From Nitrosomonas sp. (lineage in GTDB: Bacteria > Pseudomonadota > Gammaproteobacteria > Burkholderiales > Nitrosomonadaceae): a stretch of DNA of 58,859 nucleotides. Position numbers and translations under genes: made by a program. Positions 9,634 to 17,890 of this stretch are shown here, in pieces. The DNA lies in contig JAGNZK010000012.1 in assembly GCA_017984435.1 (NCBI GenBank), positions 1 through 58,859 on the forward strand. Reading direction: 5' to 3'. How positions within the stretch are numbered: the stretch's first letter is position 1; each line of letters starts with the position of its first letter. The notes beneath the pieces are model-generated. The model had not been told where the DNA came from. It saw nothing but the letters and a program-made list of their open reading frames with translations, and did no database searches.

Positions 9634-9679
9634 TGGTAGGCCGTGCCAGATTCGAACTGGCGACCAACGGATTAAAAGT
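9634..9679. repeat. Distal attachment site (46-bp repeat of tRNA-Lys 3' end)
   Basis: Identical over 46 bp to 20750-20795. It begins exactly with the encoded CCA 3' end of tRNA-Lys and runs (on the minus strand) back through the T arm and variable region to the anticodon loop, where identity stops. It is a half tRNA, not a gene, and marks the far end of the integrated element. Confidence 0.92.
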
Positions 9680-9831
9680 TCTAAAATACGCTATTTTTAA
9701 GTAATTTTAATTCCCTGGAATAACTTTTAAATTACCTTAAGTATTATCAATAACATTATACTAACAATAACTTGATGACATATATTTCTTTTAAACTCTG
9801 TTTTTAGTTTTGACGTCGTTTTAATTTTATG

Positions 9832-9887
9832 GTCTACTATAGGTCTACTAATTCAAATGGTGGACTCTGAAACCTGAATTAGTAGAC
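9832..9887. promoter_or_regulatory. Candidate integrase arm-binding sites and operator, left end
   Basis: GTCTACTA occurs at 9832 and 9843, 11 bp apart, and inverted as TAGTAGAC at 9880-9887. The last two belong to a perfect 13-bp inverted repeat (9843-9855 and 9875-9887) ending 11 bp before the integrase ATG. The right end of the element has the same motif in the same order at 20685-20706 (21 of 22 bp match). Location near both att repeats and helical spacing suit arm-type sites for the integrase N-terminal domain. The inverted pair so close to the start codon could also autoregulate the gene. Confidence 0.55.
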
Positions 9888-9898
9888 TGGAGATAAAG

Positions 9899-11146
9899 AT
9901 GACCCAGAAGCTCACAAAAACATTTGTTGATTCCATTCCATATCCTGAGCGTGGACAAGCTTTTTATCGTGACAGTGAAATAAAAGGCTTTGGTTTGCGA
10001 GTAGGTGCAACAACTAAAGTCTATATTGCTGAAAGCAAGGTCAATGGCAGCAGTGTTCGGGTAACGATTGGCAAGCACGGCATTTATACGACTGAACAAG
10101 CGCGTAGCCAAGCCAAAGAATTACTGCTCATGATGTCAAAGGGCATTAATCCCAACGACCAAGCTCGTGAACAGAAAACCCGAAGTATGACTTTGCAGCA
10201 TGTGTTTCAAGATTTTCTTACAGCCCGCAAAGCACTTAAACCACGCACCATCTATGATTACAGCCGTATCATGAGTACCTATCTGTCTGACTGGAACAGT
10301 AAGGCTATTACCGATATCACCAAAGACATGATTGCCAAACGGCATACAGAGCTTGGGAAAACCAGTCAAGCGCAAGCCAATCTAACTATGCGTTTTCTGC
10401 GTGCACTTTTTAATTTTGCTGCGGGACAGTATGAGGATAATAAAGGGCAAGCGCTCCTCCCAGATAATCCAGTCAAGCGCCTATCACAAACTCGCGCTTG
10501 GTATCGAGTGGAACGACGCCAGACAGTTATTAAACCTCATGAACTCGAATCTTGGTTTCAGGCGGTTATGAACTTAAAAAATGATGCAACAAGTCAGAAC
10601 CGCGAAACCATCCGGGATTATTTACTGTTAGTGATTTTTACTGGATTAAGAAAGGAAGAAGCTGCCAGCATGATTTGGGAAAATATAGATCTGCGTGCTA
10701 AAACCTTGAAAGTGACTGACACCAAAAATCATTTGGATCACACACTGCCATTATCAGATTTTATTTATGATCTTTTGCAACAAAGAAAAGTTATCGCAGT
10801 GAATGAGTATGTTTTTCAGCGATCAGACGGGCAAGGACACATTATTGAGCAACGCAAACAAATGGCCAAGGTCATCAAAGAATCCGGTGTTTCGTTTACG
10901 ATTCACGATTTACGCCGCACCTTCTTAACTGTAGCTGAAAGTCTGGATATCTCAGCCTATGCAGTCAAGCGTCTGGCCAATCATAAAATGAGCAATGATA
11001 TTACTGCTGGATATATTGTTGCCGATGTGGAACGATTACGACAACCCATGCAGAAAATTACCGACTATATTCTCAAAAGTGCTGGCTATAAACCGTCAGC
11101 AATAATAACTAATCTGTCAAAAAGGAAATCGCGCAGCAATGCTTGA
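9899..11146 (+). CDS. int: Tyrosine-type site-specific integrase of the tRNA-Lys element
   Basis: A 415-aa phage/island integrase. An N-terminal arm-binding DUF4102-like domain (about 1-90: IKGFGLRVGATTKVYIAE, ARSQAKELL) is followed by a core-binding SAM-like domain (about 98-185) and the catalytic domain (about 210-385). The catalytic set is R251 (FTGLRKEEA), H336-x-x-R339 (IHDLRRTF), H362 (LANHKM) and the nucleophile Y372 (ITAGYIV). It starts at ATG 9899 after GGAG and lies 220 bp from the left attachment repeat. It should catalyse integration into and excision from the tRNA-Lys 3' end. All key residues are present and nothing suggests inactivation. Confidence 0.95.
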   Translation: MTQKLTKTFVDSIPYPERGQAFYRDSEIKGFGLRVGATTKVYIAESKVNGSSVRVTIGKHGIYTTEQARSQAKELLLMMSKGINPNDQAREQKTRSMTLQHVFQDFLTARKALKPRTIYDYSRIMSTYLSDWNSKAITDITKDMIAKRHTELGKTSQAQANLTMRFLRALFNFAAGQYEDNKGQALLPDNPVKRLSQTRAWYRVERRQTVIKPHELESWFQAVMNLKNDATSQNRETIRDYLLLVIFTGLRKEEAASMIWENIDLRAKTLKVTDTKNHLDHTLPLSDFIYDLLQQRKVIAVNEYVFQRSDGQGHIIEQRKQMAKVIKESGVSFTIHDLRRTFLTVAESLDISAYAVKRLANHKMSNDITAGYIVADVERLRQPMQKITDYILKSAGYKPSAIITNLSKRKSRSNA

Positions 11147-11177
11147 TGAAAATACGTCATTGACGGACATATGAATT

Positions 11178-11498
11178 GTGTTTACTATTGTCGAAACGGA
11201 AACTTTTGAACGTTTGTGGCCATATTATTGGACAGATCAGGTGTATGATGAATTTATAACATTCATCACAGAAAATCCGGAAACCGGTGATGTCGTCAAA
11301 GGTTCAGGCGGCATGCGCAAAGTACGCTGGAGTCGAACAGGCTCTGGAAAATCCGGCGGTGTGCGCGTCATTTATTTTAACCGTCTGGCTAATGGCGAAA
11401 TCTGGTTGGTCTTTATTTATGCAAAAAGCAAACTGGACTCAATCAACGCAAAGACTTTAAAGGAAATAAAACATGAAATCGAAAAAACCATTGACTGA
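11178..11498 (+). CDS. RelE/HigB-like toxin
   Basis: A 106-aa protein of the RelE/ParE superfamily branch annotated as phage-derived or HigB-like toxins (FVYxKS-type beta-strand in WLVFIYAKSKLDSI, GGVRVIYF). Family members cut mRNA at the ribosome. It starts with GTG at 11178; the nearby ATG at 11171 is in another frame. Its last 26 bp overlap the following XRE antitoxin gene, giving a toxin-first order as in higBA. It probably stabilises the integrated element. Confidence 0.8.
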   Translation: MFTIVETETFERLWPYYWTDQVYDEFITFITENPETGDVVKGSGGMRKVRWSRTGSGKSGGVRVIYFNRLANGEIWLVFIYAKSKLDSINAKTLKEIKHEIEKTID

Positions 11499-11781
11499 CG
11501 AAGAACTGGAAGCATGGGAAAACAGTCGAGATCTAGAAGCTGAATTACTGGAATCTGTGCGCCAGATGAAAGCAGGAAAGGGGCACGTTGTCATGTCGCC
11601 TGTCATTTCAGCACGCAAAAAAACGGGACTATCTCAGACTGAATTCGCCAAACTGCTAAACGTATCTGTGCGGACATTGCAAGAATGGGAACAAGGCCGC
11701 CGTCAACCCAGCGGAGCAGCAAAAACACTGATTGCCATTGCCGAACGTCACCCTGATATTTTGAAGGAAATCGCTGCATAA
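11473..11781 (+). CDS. XRE-family antitoxin
   Basis: A 102-aa protein with an acidic N-terminal helix region (DEELEAWENSRDLEAELLES) and a C-terminal HTH_3 domain (about 45-95: ISARKKTGLSQTEFAKLLNVSVRTLQEWEQGRRQP). The RTLQEWEQGRRxPSG phrase is typical of HigA/RelB-like antitoxins paired with this toxin type. It neutralises the upstream toxin and probably represses the shared promoter by binding DNA. Confidence 0.85.
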   Translation: MKSKKPLTDEELEAWENSRDLEAELLESVRQMKAGKGHVVMSPVISARKKTGLSQTEFAKLLNVSVRTLQEWEQGRRQPSGAAKTLIAIAERHPDILKEIAA

Positions 11782-11814
11782 CCTTCATCTCCATTGCCAC
11801 CGCAAAGCGGCTTG

Positions 11815-11987
11815 CCCTTGACAGGCTGCTGCCGCCCAAGAAAATATTAACTGAGGGATTGAGGCACTAGCATTTTTATATTCCTTCTGTTTCCACACCA
11901 AAGCACGTCTGATTATTCCAGACCAATCCACAAAACCTCAATCCTTCTTACTAAACCGCACTTCGGGCGGCGGTAGCCTGTCAAGGG
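11815..11987. repeat. Large nested inverted repeat between the TA pair and the replication genes
   Basis: Outer arms of 23 bp (11815-11837 and 11965-11987, 21 of 23 paired, the two others G-U compatible on one strand) enclose a second perfect 9-bp pair (GGATTGAGG 11856-11864, CCTCAATCC 11936-11944) and a small GTCTG/CAGAC hairpin inside. It fills most of the 311-bp gene-free stretch 11782-12092. Such cruciform structure in an element with an HUH replicase suggests a replication origin or single-strand initiation site; a structured RNA is the alternative. Confidence 0.6.
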
Positions 11988-12092
11988 TGGCAAGTCAATC
12001 TGGCAAATCAAATACCAAATACATTTTTCTCAAGTGTGCAGGCCATTAGCCGTCAATTGAATGTATTCAATTATCACCGCAAATAACTTATT

Positions 12093-12767
12093 ATGTTTCT
12101 TGATGATAATCCAGATTATCAAACAGTCTGGCAATTAGCTCATAACTGGACTGATGCCGATCCAAACGAAACTGATACCAACGCGATTTCACCCAAGCTT
12201 AGAGAACACATTATTCGGCTAATGCTTGCCATACGCAACAGAAAAATTAGTGTGCGAACACGCAAACGATCAATTTTTATTGATGATTCTGTTATCTCTC
12301 TGATAGTAGATACATCTCATTATCTAAAGACCCTGAACTGTTTATTAAAAGATGCTATTAATAAAGCCTATCTGGATTCGCTGTATGTCAAGCGTGAAGA
12401 AGTAATTGATTTGTGCATCAAATCTCATTACGACCCACCGTCTTGCTGGATGCCAAAACATCTACCTGATGAACAATTAAAGACTAAGGAAGCTAAAAAC
12501 TACCGGCCAGCGGATGAAACTGAAGATCGGATTCGCTGCCAAGCAATAGCCAGCACCTTATGGGAACTTGATCCTACTATCCATGCTAATCATATAGCGC
12601 GATCTAAAATTCTTCAGAAAATTGGTAATGGTGGTCTATATAAAATAGATACTATTATTGATTGGATTGCCGAGCTTGATCCACAAAAAGATTATAGAAA
12701 ACCGGGACGTCCACCTAAAGCCAAGTATGCAATAAATTTAGAAATCATCCCTCAGTCCAAAAAATAG
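12093..12767 (+). CDS. Hypothetical protein of integrative elements
   Basis: A 224-aa protein without a domain I can name. It is basic and helical, with IRLMLAIRNRKISVRTRKRS near the N-terminus and a C-terminal helical segment typical of island-borne proteins (TLWELDPTIHANHIARS, ILQKIGNGGLY, TIIDWIAELDP), followed by a KPGRPPKAK tail that resembles an AT-hook. It lies between the inverted repeat and the alpA-like and rep genes in the same direction. A role in replication or regulation of the element is plausible but is inference from position and the DNA-binding-like tail. Confidence 0.65.
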   Translation: MFLDDNPDYQTVWQLAHNWTDADPNETDTNAISPKLREHIIRLMLAIRNRKISVRTRKRSIFIDDSVISLIVDTSHYLKTLNCLLKDAINKAYLDSLYVKREEVIDLCIKSHYDPPSCWMPKHLPDEQLKTKEAKNYRPADETEDRIRCQAIASTLWELDPTIHANHIARSKILQKIGNGGLYKIDTIIDWIAELDPQKDYRKPGRPPKAKYAINLEIIPQSKK

Positions 12768-12950
12768 TCGCTCACTTTTCACTTAATTGATGCAAACTGA
12801 TGTTTACCTAAACTGGCACAAAATAAGGCTTTTGAAAACATAATGCTTAGTGATTGGCAAGATTAAATACCCTTCAGTCACTAACCCTTTTTTATTTCTC
12901 TGCAAGTTGCAGCAGTATTGATTCCATATTAACAACTCACGGAGTCAAAC

Positions 12951-13145
12951 ATGCAAAACCTATTACTCACTACCAAACAAGCCGCACAAATCTTGGGCGT
13001 AAGCATCGCATTCCTGGAACGAGACCGCTGGGCAGGTGCGCGGGTGCCTTTCGTCAAAATAGGCGCTCGTGCAGTTCGCTATCGCCATAGCGATCTGCTC
13101 GCTTATATTGAATCGTGTCTGTGTCAATCCACCAGTCAGTACTGA
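12951..13145 (+). CDS. AlpA/MerR-like helix-turn-helix protein (excisionase type)
   Basis: A 64-aa protein with the HTH_17 pattern: [14 protein letters not shown], then [32 protein letters not shown]. Small proteins of this type act as excisionase or activator of integrase in many integrative elements. It starts at ATG 12951 after GGAG and ends 8 bp before the rep start at 13154, so the two are probably co-transcribed. An overlapping longer frame (12854-13090) has no such homology and is discarded. Confidence 0.85.
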   Translation: MQNLLLTTKQAAQILGVSIAFLERDRWAGARVPFVKIGARAVRYRHSDLLAYIESCLCQSTSQY

Positions 13146-13153
13146 GGTGTGTT

Positions 13154-14824
13154 ATGCACACGTCAGTACGAGGTAGCCAAGAGCTACTCACTCCCGGCGA
13201 ACAGATTGCCGAAAGTATTTTAAGTTTACTGGATGAACCGGATAGCAGCGACAGGCGATGGCGTGCGCCCATATTCCAGAGACTTCCCGAACGCTTTGCT
13301 GAAAACGCCGCTCATGAGTACAAAGAAATTTACATCTTTGAAGGCAGGCGCAATGCCAATCAAGGTTTGCTTAAAACCTATGGAAAACCCGACAAGCTCA
13401 GCATTCCGCTCAATGCTACCGATGATGACCTGAAAGTACTATCCAAACGCATCGTAATGGAAATCAAGGATTTTAGTAATTTCCTGCTCAATCGAACCGA
13501 TAAAATTGCCAGTCTGCTGCACTATGCGCAAAAATATGACGTCAATCTACCCTCCTTAGATAACCCAAGTATCACAGAGAAGGGCATTTATACCCGCCTG
13601 ACCGATGAAAACTGGTGGCTGCGCAGACTACGTAAAACCCATGCCAGGAATCTGGAACAGGAAGCAATTCGATCCGGTTTCGTGCATCAACGTAAAGGTA
13701 AGTACGTCAGCGATGAAACCCTGCAACGTCGTAGAGAACAGAAAAAACGTAACCAGCGCATCCTTGAAGGACTGCTGGCCATTAACGAACTGAACGAAGG
13801 TCTCACACTCAGTGAACTGGCAGAGCATAGCTTGGCCAATCCACGGGTGCGGCGCAGTGAATTGATGGTGCGCATCTTCGGCTTTGAATACATTGCCAAT
13901 GAACTGGGACATGCCGGTGAATTTTATACCATCACTTGTCCATCCCGAATGCACGCGCGTCTATCCGGTAGTTGTAAAGCTAATCCCAAATATGACGGCA
14001 CCACACCCAAACAAGCCCAAAAATATCTAAACAAAGTCTGGTCAAGAATCCGTGCCAAACTGGATCGCGATGAACTGGATGTTTATGGATTCCGCATTGC
14101 TGAACCCCAACATGACGGCACACCACACTGGCATATGCTGGTATTTATGCCACTGGAACACAGCGAGAGAGTGCGCGCTATCTTTCAACATTACACCCTG
14201 CAAACCGATGGTGATGAGCCTGGTGCACTAAAACATCGCTTCACAGCCATCGCCATTGATAAAAGCAAAGGTTCTGCGGTTGGTTACATAGCCAAATACA
14301 TCTCGAAGAATATCGATGGTTACGGACTTGAACATGACATTGACAGTAACCCAATACAGGAGGCGGCTGAACGTGTGGAAGCCTGGGCATCAACCTGGGG
14401 TATTCGACAGTTTCAACAAATTGGCGGTGCGCCTGTCAGCGTTTGGCGTGAATTGCGCAGAATCAGCAATGCACCTGAAGGCATTTTACAACAAGCCCAA
14501 CAAGCAGCCGATCAAAACAAATGGTGGCAGTTCATTCAGCTAATGGGCGGCGTAACTTCCACACGAAAAGACAATCCCATCAAGTTAATGAAAATTGAAT
14601 CCAAAGAACTTGGAAAGTATGGTGATCCGATTGGGCAAAAAATCTGTGGTGTTCAAACAGATTCCATCCAATTACCTACCCGCTTGCATCAATGGCGTAT
14701 TGAACGATGTACAGTAAACACAGAACCAACTGAATGGCGTAGCGCAAAGCACCCGAGTGGGAGCGGCAGCGACCGCGAGGCCGCATTTGCGGCGCAGCCA
14801 CCTTGGAGTTCTGAGTTCTGTTAA
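13154..14824 (+). CDS. P2 gpA-type replication endonuclease (HUH, rolling circle)
   Basis: A 556-aa protein from ATG 13154, which has a GAGG ribosome site; a GTG 39 bp upstream would overlap the HTH gene. The central part matches phage P2 gpA-like replication proteins: [13 protein letters not shown], then the HUH metal motif at H325-W-H327 ([10 protein letters not shown]) and two catalytic tyrosines spaced by three residues, Y378 and Y382 ([11 protein letters not shown]). Such enzymes nick the origin and initiate rolling-circle replication. The reading frame is full-length and the motifs intact, so the element probably replicates after excision. The C-terminus (last 25-30 residues, Ser/Gly/Ala-rich) may be a recent extension. 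Confidence 0.9.
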   Translation: MHTSVRGSQELLTPGEQIAESILSLLDEPDSSDRRWRAPIFQRLPERFAENAAHEYKEIYIFEGRRNANQGLLKTYGKPDKLSIPLNATDDDLKVLSKRIVMEIKDFSNFLLNRTDKIASLLHYAQKYDVNLPSLDNPSITEKGIYTRLTDENWWLRRLRKTHARNLEQEAIRSGFVHQRKGKYVSDETLQRRREQKKRNQRILEGLLAINELNEGLTLSELAEHSLANPRVRRSELMVRIFGFEYIANELGHAGEFYTITCPSRMHARLSGSCKANPKYDGTTPKQAQKYLNKVWSRIRAKLDRDELDVYGFRIAEPQHDGTPHWHMLVFMPLEHSERVRAIFQHYTLQTDGDEPGALKHRFTAIAIDKSKGSAVGYIAKYISKNIDGYGLEHDIDSNPIQEAAERVEAWASTWGIRQFQQIGGAPVSVWRELRRISNAPEGILQQAQQAADQNKWWQFIQLMGGVTSTRKDNPIKLMKIESKELGKYGDPIGQKICGVQTDSIQLPTRLHQWRIERCTVNTEPTEWRSAKHPSGSGSDREAAFAAQPPWSSEFC

Positions 14825-15050
14825 TAACTGTACGGAAAATTATTATTAAATAGGTACAAAAGATCGGCGAACAATATTTGTTTTTCCATTTTTTTATCTA
14901 CCAGGAATTTTAATAACATTAAATTTCCTCGATCTATCTCAATTGAGGGATATCGGTATCACTATTCAAAGCATGGTTTCTCCCATACAATGGGCAGCGG
15001 TAAAAAATAACCAATAATAATCGACTATTATTCAAGTAAGAGGTGAAATA

Positions 15051-16895
15051 ATGTCTCATCGCATCATCTTTCTAGATTCCAATGTTGCTGAATATCAAAA
15101 TCTAATCCCACAACTGCCCGAAAACTCAGAAGTTATTATCCTTGGCGCAAGCGAGGATGGCGTGATCAAAATCATGGATGCCCTGCAAGGCAAAACAGAA
15201 ATCGGTGTGATAGATATTATCTCTCATGGTGCGCCCGGTTCGTTAATGTTGGGTTCGATTGAACTGAACAATGCCAATCTGACTGAGTATGCTGAGCAAC
15301 TCACACAAATGGGTGCACACTTAAGAGATACAGCAGATATTTTGCTCTACGGTTGTGAAGTCGCTCAGGGAAAACAAGGTCAGGCGTTCATTGAACAATT
15401 GTCACTGTTGGTGGGAGCCAATGTGGCAGCATCAATCAACCTCACCGGCGCGGAAGCACTGGGCGGTGACTGGATACTTGGAGCATACACCGGCTTGAAC
15501 AAGGTGAGCGCATTGCATTTATCTTATTCCGGAGTGTTAAGCTCTGTTGAATTCAGAGTTAATACCTATACGGATAATGTGCAAGCTGAATCATCAATCG
15601 CCGGACTTTCCACTGGTGGTTTTGTGGTGAGCTGGACATCTGATGATCAGGATGGCAAATTCAATAGCATCTATGCACAGCGCTATGATCGTAATGGGGT
15701 AGCGCAAGGCGCAGAATTTAGGGTCAATACTACTACAGCCGATCCTCAATTTAATTCATGGGTGAGTGCGCTTCCCAATGGTGACTTTGTTGTAAATTGG
15801 ATGTCTTCGGACAGCGATCTCCATTTACAGCGCTATGATGCCAATGGAATAGTGCAAGGCGGTGAGGTGAAAGTACTTAATGTTAACCCTTTCATAGTTT
15901 CACCGATTGCTGCGCTCTCCGATGGTGGTTTTGTGACAAACTGGCATGGTCTGGCTGGCATCTATGCGCAGCGCTATGATGCTAATGGGGTAGCGCAAGG
16001 CCCAGAATTTAAAGTCAATACCACTAGAGATGACGGTCAGACAGAATCATCAATCACAGGACTTTCCGATGGCGGCTTTGTGGCGAGCTGGACATCTGAA
16101 GTCCGTGATGGTTTTGGTGTTGATTCTGATGAAATTTTTGCGCAGCGCTATGATGCTAATGGGGTAACGCAAGGCCCAGAATTTAGAGTCAATACTACTA
16201 CAGATGACGATCAGAAAGAATCATCGATTTCGGGACTTACTAATGGCGGTTTTGTAGTTAGCTGGATATCTGCTGATCAGGACGTGGATAAGCATGGTGG
16301 TGGTATCTATGCGCAACGCTATGATGCCAGTGGGGTGGCACAAGGCGCAGAATTCCAGATTAATACTACTACGGTCCAATTTCCAGATAATTCTTCGCTC
16401 ACTGCACTTTCCAACGGTGGTTTTGTGGCGATCTGGCAAACTCTGGATGTGGGTAGCCCTTCCTTTGGCATTTTTGTGCAGCGCTTTGATGCCAATGGGG
16501 TAGCGCAAGGTGACGAACTCAGAGTCAATACCACTATAGAGACCAGTTCAGATCCTTCGATCGCTGCGCTTAACGATGGTGGCTTCGTGGTGAGCTGGCA
16601 AGCTGCTGATGACATTAAAGCGAAGCGCTACGATGCAAATGGAAATGAGGTTGCAGGAGTTGATTTCTCTGCAACTGCAGATCGATTATTTAATTGGGCA
16701 GAAAGCGCATATACCACTCTCTTCCCCACTCATGCTGCATCACAAGAAATTGAAGGTTATCATGCCCGCTTATATGAAAATGGTAACGCACTGGGCGAAC
16801 AAAGTGGAAATATTTATTTTTATGATAGCCACTCCATTGTTCTTGTTGGGACAGTCGATGATTTTCTACCCAGTGCAATAGCAGCAGGGTTTTGA
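15051..16895 (+). CDS. DUF4347 protein with seven integrin-like repeats
   Basis: A 614-aa protein in three parts. Residues 1-165 are a DUF4347 domain (IIFLDSNVAEY, IDIISHGAPGSLMLG, LLYGCEVAQG, FIEQLSLLVGANVAAS), usually at the front of very large secreted adhesins. Residues about 165-540 carry seven units of 47-58 aa with the signature QRYDxNGVAQGxEFRVNTTT and SxxxLxxGGFVVSW, probably a beta-propeller. The last 70 residues are a small module beginning LFNWAESAYTTLFPTH. That same module occurs at the N-terminus of the RCC1-like protein at 17891-19381. There is no Sec signal, so secretion by type I or another route, if any, is not visible. A ribosome site (AGAGGTG) precedes the ATG. The unit DNA is very similar between repeats, so copy number may change by recombination. 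Confidence 0.85.
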   Translation: MSHRIIFLDSNVAEYQNLIPQLPENSEVIILGASEDGVIKIMDALQGKTEIGVIDIISHGAPGSLMLGSIELNNANLTEYAEQLTQMGAHLRDTADILLYGCEVAQGKQGQAFIEQLSLLVGANVAASINLTGAEALGGDWILGAYTGLNKVSALHLSYSGVLSSVEFRVNTYTDNVQAESSIAGLSTGGFVVSWTSDDQDGKFNSIYAQRYDRNGVAQGAEFRVNTTTADPQFNSWVSALPNGDFVVNWMSSDSDLHLQRYDANGIVQGGEVKVLNVNPFIVSPIAALSDGGFVTNWHGLAGIYAQRYDANGVAQGPEFKVNTTRDDGQTESSITGLSDGGFVASWTSEVRDGFGVDSDEIFAQRYDANGVTQGPEFRVNTTTDDDQKESSISGLTNGGFVVSWISADQDVDKHGGGIYAQRYDASGVAQGAEFQINTTTVQFPDNSSLTALSNGGFVAIWQTLDVGSPSFGIFVQRFDANGVAQGDELRVNTTIETSSDPSIAALNDGGFVVSWQAADDIKAKRYDANGNEVAGVDFSATADRLFNWAESAYTTLFPTHAASQEIEGYHARLYENGNALGEQSGNIYFYDSHSIVLVGTVDDFLPSAIAAGF

Positions 16896-16974
16896 TCGTA
16901 CGAAAATCTTGGTGTCTGGTAAGGCAATAGAAAGAAGAACGGAAAAAAGCACCAAGGTATGGAGCAGATTTCTA

Positions 16975-16997
16975 ACCTCCCCAAATTCTGGGGAGGT
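16975..16997 (+). terminator. Hairpin after the DUF4347 gene
   Basis: A perfect 9-bp stem (arms ACCTCCCCA and TGGGGAGGT, 5-nt loop) lies 80 bp after the stop codon and before the convergent gene at 17113. There is no strong T-run, so termination is probable but not certain. Confidence 0.5.
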
Positions 16998-17112
16998 CAT
17001 CAGTAAAGATACTTTGAAATAACCTGCAGAAAAATCAGATTCCGTAAACAAAAAGACTACCGAGAAGTATTTCTCTCCATATAATTTTTATCAGTATTGG
17101 AATCACAAGAAC

Positions 17113-17838
17113 TTAATCATCTTTTGGTATGGAATCAGTTTTAGCTCCAATAAACGAATTATTTATTGAGCATCCCGAATAATCGCCTGGCTTATTTCCT
17201 GATATCACTGAGTAAGAACCAGAAATCGTATTGTCAGGCAGAATAGTTAATTTCATTGTATCTATTTCTGCATAATATTCACCCCCTTCATTATCCTCAT
17301 AACTGCTTGTCAGTGTTGCTGTATTTCCAACTAAATTGCCGCTTAACAATTCCGAAGAATACCCGTCCGCAGTAATGGAATTGCCGGATTGTGTAAAAGT
17401 TACGTAGTAATCATATTGCACTCCAACCGGATAAGCGCAATTATTGGGTCCGAAAGTTTCAGTTAAATGCCAATATCCAGAGAGATTTTCTGATGATGTG
17501 GCAAGGGAAAAATTATCAATATTGGAATATTCGCTAAATTCATGTCCATCGCCTGCTTGAACAGCAATATAAAAAGCTGCTCCTTCCCATAGGGTTGCGG
17601 TAAAACTGGTTACCCCTCCAACATTCAAACTCGCAATAGATTCGGGCCCAGTATACGGAATGGGGGCATAACTCAATTTATATTCAGTTGCACCGGGAAC
17701 ACTTGTCCAAGAGGTTGTAAGTGTGAGTCCACTGATGGAATGCGTCAGTGTAGGGGCTGATGGTGCCGCAATTAATTGTACGGAAGAACCAAGTAAAACG
17801 GATAACGTAGCTGGAAATATGACGAGTCTAAGTTTCAT
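17113..17838 (-). CDS. Exported beta-rich protein with Fn3-like N-terminal part
   Basis: A 241-aa protein with a signal peptide (about residues 1-25, cleavage near LIAAPSAP). Residues about 27-110 resemble a fibronectin type III fold (APTLTHSISGLTLTTSWTSVPGATEYKLSYA). The second half (about 118-230) begins SGYWHLTETFGPNNCAYPVG and continues with TFTQSGNSITADGY and TISGSYSVISG, a lipocalin-like beta-sandwich often seen after Fn3 in exported bacterial proteins. Function is unknown. It lies 52 bp downstream of the RCC1-repeat gene on the same strand, so the two probably form one transcript. Confidence 0.7.
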   Translation of the reverse strand: MKLRLVIFPATLSVLLGSSVQLIAAPSAPTLTHSISGLTLTTSWTSVPGATEYKLSYAPIPYTGPESIASLNVGGVTSFTATLWEGAAFYIAVQAGDGHEFSEYSNIDNFSLATSSENLSGYWHLTETFGPNNCAYPVGVQYDYYVTFTQSGNSITADGYSSELLSGNLVGNTATLTSSYEDNEGGEYYAEIDTMKLTILPDNTISGSYSVISGNKPGDYSGCSINNSFIGAKTDSIPKDD

Positions 17839-17890
17839 GAAATTCTCACTTTTTTATGATATTGCTACTAAAATCAAATAACAGAATTTC

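Noticed and set aside
9634-9679. A second tRNA-Lys gene
   Set aside because: Only the 3' half is present; no D arm or 5' acceptor strand follows. It is the displaced attachment repeat.
12854-13090. 78-codon ORF overlapping the AlpA-like gene
   Set aside because: Different frame from the recognisable HTH protein, no ribosome site, no similarity.
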